Of a stretch of DNA of 27,122 nt, positions 8,533 through 14,695 are shown in pieces. The stretch lies in the NCBI GenBank assembly GCA_036170135.1, contig JAVHOP010000134.1, positions 1-27,122 of the forward strand, written 5' to 3'. Position numbers and translations under genes: made by a program. Every line of letters begins with the position of its first letter. Positions within the stretch are counted from its first letter, which is position 1. The notes beneath the pieces were generated by a model. The model saw nothing but the letters and a program-made list of their open reading frames with translations. It did not search any database and had not been told where the DNA came from. This DNA is from CG1-02-35-72 sp036170135 (GTDB lineage: Bacteria; Bacteroidota; Bacteroidia; Flavobacteriales; Flavobacteriaceae).

Positions 8533-8910
8533 TTAAACTTGTGGTGGTTTCAATAATGAATTGTAGAAATCTTGTGAAGTGAATTTATAAACAAAAAATC
8601 TATGCATAGAGTTCTCGTCGAAGTTTTTAAGCGTGTATGAAAATTGGCCTAAAGGTGAAACAGGATATTTTTCAAGATCAATTTGAGGAATGGTAGATTT
8701 ATGGTTGTGGTCAGTGTGATTTGCTTTGTTCAATTGTTTTTCCAAATAACACTTCCCGTTACACTCCAAATAAGGTTTGTCCCTGTTTTCACAAAGCACA
8801 TTGGCAATATAATCATAATTGGCATAATACTCTATTATCGGGACTAACGGACGCAACATGGCCAACAAATAAAGCAGGTAAAAAAATATGCCGAAAAATT
8901 GATTTTTCAT
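8533..8910 (-). CDS. small membrane-anchored CxxxC / His-rich protein, predicted metal-related
   Basis: A 125-residue protein with one N-terminal hydrophobic helix (about 4-25), followed by a segment resembling YDYIxxVLCENxDKPxLxCNGKC. Three cysteines (C40, C50, C54) include the CNGKC motif, with the His-rich run HTDHNH at 65-70 just after it. Proteins with this cysteine pattern are recurrent small hypotheticals in Bacteroidota, and I recall them near metal-uptake genes, but no biochemical role is established to my knowledge. The C-terminal half is predicted periplasmic. It is first of three minus-strand genes with the Met/His lipoprotein and copper-type receptor, which suggests thiol/imidazole copper handling. 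A 237-base gap separates it from the lipoprotein start, so cotranscription is likely but not certain. Confidence 0.75.
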   Translation of the reverse strand: MKNQFFGIFFYLLYLLAMLRPLVPIIEYYANYDYIANVLCENRDKPYLECNGKCYLEKQLNKANHTDHNHKSTIPQIDLEKYPVSPLGQFSYTLKNFDENSMHRFFVYKFTSQDFYNSLLKPPQV

Positions 8911-8929
8911 TTATAAATTAAATACAGGA

Positions 8930-8937
8930 CAAATATA
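8930..8937 (-). promoter_or_regulatory. candidate -7 promoter element of the copper locus
   Basis: The minus strand reads TATATTTG, matching the Bacteroidota -7 consensus TAnnTTTG, 20 bases upstream of the ATG at 8910. A TTG box at normal spacing is missing. Instead the dyad at 8955-8978 is centred about 40 bases upstream of the likely transcription start. Single TAnnTTTG matches are expected by chance roughly once per 1-2 kb per strand in AT-rich DNA. Confidence 0.35.
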
Positions 8938-8954
8938 TCTTTTATATTTTAATT

Positions 8955-8978
8955 TTAAAGTGACAAAAGTCACTTTAA
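8955..8978. promoter_or_regulatory. perfect dyad, Crp/Fnr-like operator (or menA terminator)
   Basis: A perfect 10-bp inverted repeat, TTAAAGTGAC (8955-8964) and GTCACTTTAA (8969-8978), separated by AAAA. Its core is GTGA-N6-TCAC, the recognition pattern of Crp/Fnr-family regulators. It overlaps the menA stop codon and lies upstream of the CxxxC protein gene at a distance suited to class II activation. The sequence after it on the minus strand is A-rich with no clear T-run, so an operator is at least as likely as a terminator. Confidence 0.45.
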
Positions 8979-9654
8979 GCAGCTACAAATGTACCCAACC
9001 CAAATAATATAGCAAACAAAAAAGTACTTAATGCCAATTTCTTTAATTCAGGATCTAAACACCTTAAATCTTTTGTTTTATAAACTGTTAAAAAGTGTTT
9101 AAAGACTGGGATAAAAGCAAAGACAAATAGAAATTGCCAAGGCGATTTATAAGTAAAACTAGTATATACCAAAGCAAAAATCAATGCTGAGATTAATAAA
9201 TAATAATGATAATATTTTGCAAATTCGCCTCCGAGTTTTACTGCCAAGGTATTCTTATTTGAATTTTTATCCGATTCTAAATCGCGCATATTATTCAGAT
9301 TTAGAACGCCAACACTCAATAATCCGACTGAGAAAGCTGGTAAAAAGATTACATAATTAAGGTGTTTTGAAAATAAAAAATAGCTGCCACAAACACTGAC
9401 TATTCCAAAAAAAATAAACACAAAAACATCGCCAAAACCGCTATAACCGTAGGCGTTTTTACCAATNNNNNNNNNNNNNNNNNNNNNNNNNNNNNNNNNN
9501 NNNNNNNNNNNNNNNNNNNNNNNNNNNNNNNNNNNNNNNNNNNNNNNNNNNNNNNNNNNNNNNNNNCTGCAGCCAAAAAGCTACCGACAATTATACCTGA
9601 AACAGATAATGGCAAGGTGCGTAAACGCGCGGCTTGAATGTAGGGGTTTGTCAA
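8975..9654 (-). CDS. menA: 1,4-dihydroxy-2-naphthoate polyprenyltransferase MenA (interrupted by assembly gap)
   Basis: UbiA-superfamily integral membrane prenyltransferase that attaches the polyprenyl chain in menaquinone synthesis. The N-terminal piece carries YIQAARLRTLPLSVSGIIVG, the usual MenA opening. After the gap come YGYSGFGDVFVFIFFG and the second Asp-rich motif NNMRDLESD, then several hydrophobic helices. The first Asp motif is in the 100-N gap. The two flanks are out of register across 100 N, and family length (about 300 residues against about 192 visible) predicts roughly 320-330 missing bases, so the placeholder is too short. Translation appears to start at TTG (9654), since no in-frame ATG exists between it and an upstream stop. 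The gene follows the HdrB-like gene by 60 bases and has its own plausible promoter (9710-9737). Its product, menaquinone, is the probable partner of the neighbouring Fe-S proteins. Confidence 0.92.
9467..9566. other. assembly gap of 100 N inside menA
   Basis: Exactly 100 N. The coding flanks need 2 modulo 3 missing bases, whereas 100 is 1 modulo 3, so the length is a placeholder. About 320-330 bases are expected from the family length. Confidence 0.95.
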
Positions 9655-9709
9655 AGTTAGAAAATAATTTTTATAGATTTAGTATAGATTTCTATTTTCG
9701 CAGGAACGA

Positions 9710-9737
9710 CAAATTTATAAATCTTGAGCATTGGCAA
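9710..9737 (-). promoter_or_regulatory. candidate menA promoter (TTG-N17-TAAATTTG)
   Basis: On the minus strand TTG (9737-9735) is followed after 17 bases by TAAATTTG (9717-9710), matching both the -33 and -7 elements of the Bacteroidota/Flavobacterium sigma-A promoter. It overlaps the stop codon of the HdrB-like gene, so menA may be transcribed independently of the upstream genes as well as with them. Confidence 0.45.
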
Positions 9738-10494
9738 TCAGCTCAGCAATATCTAAAACTTTAACACTGCCTTCCTTTTCCTTATTTTTAATACCATCAG
9801 TTAACATGGTGTTACAAAAGGGACAACCTGTTGCAATAATTTCTGGCTGGGTTTGTAAAGCTTCTTCGGTGCGTTCTACAAAAATTTCTTTATTGCCTTT
9901 TTCGGCTTCTTTAAACATTTGCGCACCACCGGCACCGCAACATAATGCATTGCTTTTACAACGATTCATTTCTACTAATTCAGCATCCAATTTTTGAATA
10001 AGATCTCTGGGTGCTTCATAAATTTGGTTGGCACGACCTAAATAACAAGGATCGTGAAACGTAATGCGTTTGCCTTTAAATTGTCCACCTTCGATAGTTA
10101 ACCGACCTTGGTCTAATAATTTTTTCAAGAATTCGGTATGGTGCATAACTTGATATTTGCCACCCAATTCAGGATATTCATTTTTTAGGGTGTTGAAGCA
10201 ATGCGGACAAGCAGTAACAATAGATTTAACCTCATAGCCATTCAAAACTTCGATATTTGTCATCGCTTGCATTTGAAACAAAAACTCATTTCCAGCGCGT
10301 TTTGCAGGATCGCCTGAGCAAGATTCTTCTGTTCCTAAAACTGCAAAATCTACATGCGATTGTTGCAGTATTTTCACAAATGCTTTCGTTATTTTCTTGG
10401 CACGATCATCAAAACTTCCGGCGCAACCTACCCAAAACAAGACTTCGGGTTGTTTACCTTGTGCCATCATTTCGGCCATTGTTGGTACGTTCAT
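9715..10494 (-). CDS. HdrB/GlpC-like (Fe-S)-binding protein with two CCG domains
   Basis: A 259-residue soluble protein with two cysteine-rich CCG-type domains. The first has C24 (WVGCAGS), C59 (EESCSGD) and CPHC at 96-99. The second has C150 (HDPCYLG), CCGAGG at 185-190 and CPFC at 224-227. The pattern matches heterodisulfide reductase subunit B and the cysteine-rich parts of GlpC and LutA. The first domain has Cys-Ser rather than Cys-Cys. Such subunits bind unusual Fe-S clusters and pass electrons to or from a membrane partner. Here the obvious partner is the membrane-bound 4Fe-4S protein encoded two genes upstream, and menA follows, so quinone-linked electron transfer is inferred. The electron donor or acceptor is unknown. 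It starts 18 bases after the HAD gene. Confidence 0.9.
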   Translation of the reverse strand: MNVPTMAEMMAQGKQPEVLFWVGCAGSFDDRAKKITKAFVKILQQSHVDFAVLGTEESCSGDPAKRAGNEFLFQMQAMTNIEVLNGYEVKSIVTACPHCFNTLKNEYPELGGKYQVMHHTEFLKKLLDQGRLTIEGGQFKGKRITFHDPCYLGRANQIYEAPRDLIQKLDAELVEMNRCKSNALCCGAGGAQMFKEAEKGNKEIFVERTEEALQTQPEIIATGCPFCNTMLTDGIKNKEKEGSVKVLDIAELIANAQDL

Positions 10495-10512
10495 AACTTT
10501 TAAATTTTAATA

Positions 10513-10959
10513 TTATTCATGTTGACCGTCGTCAAAAACTTCAATCGTTACTTCTTTGTTAATCAATTCGGTAAATTTACCTCGGTAACGTGTGGCTTTT
10601 ACTAAGTGATTATCAATCCAATGATAATTACCACCGCGTGGTTTTCCCATCAACATACCGTGGTATTTAAAGCCGTGTTTTTTAAGCCAAGCCTCGGTAA
10701 TTTCGCGATGTGCTTCGGTGCGTGAGGTAAAAAAATAAATAATATGACCTTGGTCATACCATCCGTTAAGCGTTTTAATGGCATCGGGATATGCTTTTGC
10801 GGTTACCATCCGTTCTGGTTCTTCGTTAGGGATATCTTCTCCAACCGTTCCATCGATATCAATTAAATAATTTTTAACGCCTTTGGGCAGAATTGGACTA
10901 ACGCGTGAACCACTTTCTACTTTTGTATGCAGTAATTTTTCGATTTCTTCTTTTTTCAA
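10513..10959 (-). CDS. HAD-superfamily phosphatase-like protein
   Basis: A 148-residue protein with HAD motif I DIDGT (34-38), motif II TSR (78-80), a candidate motif III Lys at 106 (GKPRGG) and late acidic residues (D116, DD at 143-144). D34 would be the nucleophile and D36 the acid/base. It belongs to the compact HAD proteins common in Bacteroidota that are often labelled 'phosphoheptose isomerase', a label nothing in the sequence supports. The substrate is unknown. It lies between the two Fe-S protein genes with spacings of 22 and 18 bases, so it is almost certainly in the same operon. Whether it is functionally tied to them cannot be told. Confidence 0.82.
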   Translation of the reverse strand: MKKEEIEKLLHTKVESGSRVSPILPKGVKNYLIDIDGTVGEDIPNEEPERMVTAKAYPDAIKTLNGWYDQGHIIYFFTSRTEAHREITEAWLKKHGFKYHGMLMGKPRGGNYHWIDNHLVKATRYRGKFTELINKEVTIEVFDDGQHE

Positions 10960-10981
10960 TGTATTAAATATTTGTATATTT

Positions 10982-12301
10982 TTACTGTTCGTCTTTCCAA
11001 TTTAGTCTGTCCAATTGATTGTATTGCCATGGCGCACCATTATTTTCGATATTGGTCATCATCATATTCAATTCTTGCGGTGCTGCCGATTGTTCCATTA
11101 CCAAATATCGACGCATATCGATAATAATAGATAAAGGGTCAATGTTTACCGGACAAGCTTCGACACAGGCATTACAAGATGTACAAGCCCACAATTCCTC
11201 AGGCAAAATATAGTTGTTTAATAATTGTTTGTCATCGGGTTTGAATACTTTATTGATGTCGATATTTTTACCAACTTCCTCTAATCTATCTCTAGTTTTC
11301 ATCATAATCGCTCTAGGCGATAATTCTTTACCTGTAATATTGGCGGGGCAAACAGAAGTACAGCGACCACATTCGGTACAGGTATAAGCATTTAGCAATT
11401 GAACCCAATTTAAATCGAATACGTCACTAGCTCCAAATTTATCAGGTGGCAAGGCGTTTTCGGCAGTAGAGGCATACGGATTAGCGTTTGGATCTAACAT
11501 CATTTTAACCTCATTGGTAACCGATTCTAAATTATTGAATTTTCCTTTGGCATTTAAATTGGCAAAATAAGTATTTGGAAAGGCCAATAAAATATGTAGG
11601 TGTTTTGAGTAATACAAGTAATTTAAAAATATTAAAATACCTACAATGTGCATCCACCAAGTAGTGCGCTCTAAAATTTCAAGAAAAGCAATTTTTTGAG
11701 GCAATAAATTCGCAATAAAATGGCTGACAGGAAAGCTACCTACTTTTATATAATGTTCAACGTTGAGTTGCTGAAGGCTATAATCGGAGGCGTTCATCAG
11801 CAAAAATAAAGTCATCAAAACCATTTCAAAATACAAGATATTGAGGGCGTCATTTTTGGGCCAACCGCTCATTTCTTTGTTCCAAAAACGCGGAATCTGT
11901 ATCACCATTCGGCGCATCCAAAAGATGATGACCGAAATCAGCACTAACAAGGCTAATATTTCAAATGATCCTATTAAAAAGTTATACAAACTGCCTGCAA
12001 AAGATAAAATTCGGTGTGTGCCAAACAAGCCATCAATTATGATTTCAATTACTTCAATATTGATAATGATAAAACCGGCATAAACTAATACGTGTAAAAT
12101 TCCGGCAACCGGACGCTTCACTATTTTCGATTGTCCCAAAGCTATTACAGCCATGTTTTTCCATCGTGCTTTAGCATTGTCACGGCGATGAATTGTTTTA
12201 CCAAGTTTTATATTTCGGATAATTTTTTTGATATTCTTAACAAAAAAACCTATTCCAACGATTAGAATTATCGCAAAAATGATATTTGGTAGGTATTGCA
12301 T
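10982..12301 (-). CDS. membrane-bound 4Fe-4S protein (HdrC/NarI-type fusion)
   Basis: A 439-residue protein. The N-terminal part has about five hydrophobic helices (near 5-22, 64-90, 108-128, 153-170, 215-232). Histidines at 70, 218, 234 and 236 could hold heme b, as in NarI-type cytochromes. The C-terminal cytoplasmic part has two full [4Fe-4S] motifs, CTECGRCTSVCP (C308/C311/C314/C318) and CTSCNACVEACP (C373/C376/C379/C383). The architecture is that of membrane-anchored HdrC/HdrE-like proteins that exchange electrons with menaquinone and an HdrB-like partner, here encoded two genes downstream. It follows the MCE gene by 27 bases. The direction of electron flow and the soluble redox partner are not deducible. 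Confidence 0.9.
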   Translation of the reverse strand: MQYLPNIIFAIILIVGIGFFVKNIKKIIRNIKLGKTIHRRDNAKARWKNMAVIALGQSKIVKRPVAGILHVLVYAGFIIINIEVIEIIIDGLFGTHRILSFAGSLYNFLIGSFEILALLVLISVIIFWMRRMVIQIPRFWNKEMSGWPKNDALNILYFEMVLMTLFLLMNASDYSLQQLNVEHYIKVGSFPVSHFIANLLPQKIAFLEILERTTWWMHIVGILIFLNYLYYSKHLHILLAFPNTYFANLNAKGKFNNLESVTNEVKMMLDPNANPYASTAENALPPDKFGASDVFDLNWVQLLNAYTCTECGRCTSVCPANITGKELSPRAIMMKTRDRLEEVGKNIDINKVFKPDDKQLLNNYILPEELWACTSCNACVEACPVNIDPLSIIIDMRRYLVMEQSAAPQELNMMMTNIENNGAPWQYNQLDRLNWKDEQ

Positions 12302-12328
12302 CTTATTGATTTTTTATGAAACGATGTC

Positions 12329-13279
12329 TTATTTTATACTGTCATTAGGGTTGAATGCTTTATCTTTTTTTCCAAATACAGAAAAATGAACATATCTTTT
12401 TGGATGTAATTTCATATCGCGCAATAACTCATCTAATTCATTTGAAGCTGCTGTAAAATTTTGATATAATTTATCATCTTTCACTAACTTACCTAGCGTA
12501 CCTTTACCAGAATTTACATCGGTTATCAACAGATTAATATTGGTAATAGCTTCATTAAATTTAGAAATGGCAGCAGCAATATTAACATCGTTTAACGAAT
12601 CGGAAAATTGTTTTAAGTTTTCGGTAATTTCCTTCGAATTTTTTATGATTTTACTTAAATCGGCTTGATTATTATTTAAAATTGCATCGGCAGATTTGGA
12701 TGTATTTTCTAGAGTTAGCAACGTATTTTTAAGACTGGTAATACTCTCTTTAACATTTTCTCGGGTTTTGGTATCTAAAATTTTATTGACATTTTGCATC
12801 AATAAATCGGCGTTTACAATCATGCCTTCAATTTTAGATTGTAAGGGGGCAATTTTTTCGTTCAACATCTCGAACATACCTTGTTCAATTTCACTGTTAA
12901 GCGTATCGCCTATTTTAGCCATTTCTCCTTCGTAGTTTGGAACCACCGAGAGAGATTTAGTCCCCATTAAATCAGAACTATAAATTTTGGCGACACTTGT
13001 TTTTGAAAACTGAAAATCATTATTTAGGCTAAATTTTACAATTAGCGCGCCCTTTATTTTTGGATGGAAACTAATGTCGTCAATTTTGCCTACTTTAAAT
13101 CCATTAATGGTAACCAAACTCGATGGAACTAGACCTTGTACATTATCATAGACAGCAAAAAAAACGCGTTCTTTTTTAAAGAGGTTATTGCTTTTGATAT
13201 AGCTAAATCCCCATATAAATAATATGATGGTTGTTAAGGCGAGCAGGCCCGTTTTTAATTCTCTAGAAAAATTTATCAT
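12329..13279 (-). CDS. MCE/MlaD-domain lipid-transport protein
   Basis: A 316-residue protein with an N-terminal membrane anchor (about 10-28), an MCE domain (about 37-114, with VPSSLVTINGFKVGKIDDI and DLMGTKSLSV typical of MlaD), then a long Leu/Asn-rich helical region (about 135-260) predicted to form coiled coil or a lipid tunnel. MCE proteins form hexameric rings in the periplasm that carry phospholipids between membranes with an MlaEF-type ABC transporter. No MlaE or MlaF gene is in this window, so the transporter must be encoded elsewhere. It sits between the amidase and the Fe-S gene in the same direction (53 and 27 bases), probably in one operon. Confidence 0.92.
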   Translation of the reverse strand: MINFSRELKTGLLALTTIILFIWGFSYIKSNNLFKKERVFFAVYDNVQGLVPSSLVTINGFKVGKIDDISFHPKIKGALIVKFSLNNDFQFSKTSVAKIYSSDLMGTKSLSVVPNYEGEMAKIGDTLNSEIEQGMFEMLNEKIAPLQSKIEGMIVNADLLMQNVNKILDTKTRENVKESITSLKNTLLTLENTSKSADAILNNNQADLSKIIKNSKEITENLKQFSDSLNDVNIAAAISKFNEAITNINLLITDVNSGKGTLGKLVKDDKLYQNFTAASNELDELLRDMKLHPKRYVHFSVFGKKDKAFNPNDSIK

Positions 13280-13332
13280 CCTTAATTTTATTATAGCAAT
13301 AGTAACTATTTTTAGTGAATATGTTTCGGTTT

Positions 13333-14520
13333 TTAATTAGATTTTAAAATGTTTTCTATATCTATTTGTTGATTATTTTTAAAGGCAACAATAAAAGCAG
13401 ATTTATATCCTTTCTCGCGTGCCATAAGTCTTAAAGTCTCAATTTCATTAAAATCATTACTGTTTCCAATGTAATATTTATAAATGTTTCCTGTCTTAAC
13501 GCGCTCTACAGCTTTTAATCCTTTAAAGTTACTTGGATTTGCTTCTAATTTATTGGCTCCGGCTGCCAATTGAACTTTAAAATAAACAATTGTATCGTTA
13601 GCTTTCGTTTCTTTTTTAGTTTCTATGATATTTTTTTTAGCTATAATAATGTTATCCAATTTTTTTTCATCATTATTAATTGCGGGTTTAACTGTATATA
13701 TATCAACTTCATTTTGAGTGATATGAAGTTTGTATTTTTTAATTGCATCGGCAATTGAATTAGCAATTTTTAATTGACCCGATTGGGTATTCAAAAAATC
13801 TTCTTCTTCTTTATTAGACAAAAATCCGATTTCGATAAGCACACTCGGCATATAAGTTTGATGAAGGACAATTAAACCAGCTTGTTTCACACCGCGACTT
13901 GAGCGCCCTACTTGTGAAACAAATAAATCTTCAACCGTTTGAGCCAATTCAATACTTTTATCTAAATATTCTTCTTGCATTAAGGTTAAACCAATTATAG
14001 ATTCGGGCGCATTAGGATCGTATTGATAATGCTTTTCGTGATCTTTTTCTAATAAAATAACATCATTTTCGCGTTTTGCGATCTCTAAATTTGTACTATT
14101 TCTATTTAGCCCCAGCACAAAGGTTTCGGTTCCCGAAGCATTATTTTTAAAAAAATTGCAGTGAATAGAGATAAAAAAATCGGCATTCGATTCGTTTGCA
14201 ATTTTAGCACGTTGCCATAAATCGGGGTAAACATCAGTAGTGCGCGTGTATAAAACTTTAATATCTCTTGCGTCTTCATTTAAAATCGCTCCCACTTTAA
14301 GGGTAACGTCTAAGGCAATATCCTTTTCGGTTTTATCATAACGTCTGGTCCCCAGATTACCTGAGTCATGACCGCCATGACCTGCATCTAATACGATAGT
14401 AAATGGCTTTGTTTGAGCTTGAATATTAATAAAATGCCAACCAAAAAATAAAATAAAACAACCTAAAAATTTATAATTTATAGGGTTTAATTGCAGAAAA
14501 AATCTTTTAAAATGTCGCAT
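13333..14520 (-). CDS. N-acetylmuramoyl-L-alanine amidase (Amidase_3) with C-terminal SPOR-like domain
   Basis: Zinc amidase that cleaves the lactyl-amide bond between MurNAc and the stem peptide, acting in the periplasm. Numbering from the ATG at 14574: signal-like segment about 34-54, then the amidase domain with VLDAGHGGHDSG (zinc ligand H66), E83, SIHCN (H138) and the catalytic IEIGF (E248). A linker of about 70 residues leads to a C-terminal SPOR-like domain (about 330-405) that would bind denuded glycan at division sites. ATGs at 14574, 14541 and 14520 are all possible. I favour 14520, which gives a short basic n-region (MRHFKRFF) ahead of the hydrophobic core. It is divergent from lptD with a shared upstream region and is first in the minus-strand envelope/electron-transfer gene run. 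Confidence 0.93.
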   Translation of the reverse strand: MRHFKRFFLQLNPINYKFLGCFILFFGWHFINIQAQTKPFTIVLDAGHGGHDSGNLGTRRYDKTEKDIALDVTLKVGAILNEDARDIKVLYTRTTDVYPDLWQRAKIANESNADFFISIHCNFFKNNASGTETFVLGLNRNSTNLEIAKRENDVILLEKDHEKHYQYDPNAPESIIGLTLMQEEYLDKSIELAQTVEDLFVSQVGRSSRGVKQAGLIVLHQTYMPSVLIEIGFLSNKEEEDFLNTQSGQLKIANSIADAIKKYKLHITQNEVDIYTVKPAINNDEKKLDNIIIAKKNIIETKKETKANDTIVYFKVQLAAGANKLEANPSNFKGLKAVERVKTGNIYKYYIGNSNDFNEIETLRLMAREKGYKSAFIVAFKNNQQIDIENILKSN

Positions 14521-14595
14521 AGAATCTAATAAATATAACATCTTTTTAATGTCTTTTAATTTGGCAAAAAACAAAGATTACTCAATAAAAATATT

Positions 14596-14603
14596 TATGT
14601 TTG
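14596..14603 (+). promoter_or_regulatory. possible -7 element upstream of lptD
   Basis: TATGTTTG matches TAnnTTTG in the divergent intergenic region and is 92 bases upstream of the lptD start. No TTG box is at normal spacing, so this is a weak call. Confidence 0.2.
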
Positions 14604-14695
14604 TCTTGTCATTTAAAATATCTTATTTATTTAATTTATAGCATCAATTAATATAAATTCATTATTTTAAGAGAACAAAAATACTATTAAAAGCG

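Noticed and set aside
9400..9654. Two separate genes either side of the 9467-9566 gap
   Set aside because: The two sides are the N- and C-terminal parts of one MenA. The apparent frame break comes from the placeholder gap length.
10513..10959. Phosphoheptose isomerase label for the HAD-like protein
   Set aside because: The sequence has HAD motifs (DIDGT, TSR) and no SIS-domain isomerase features.
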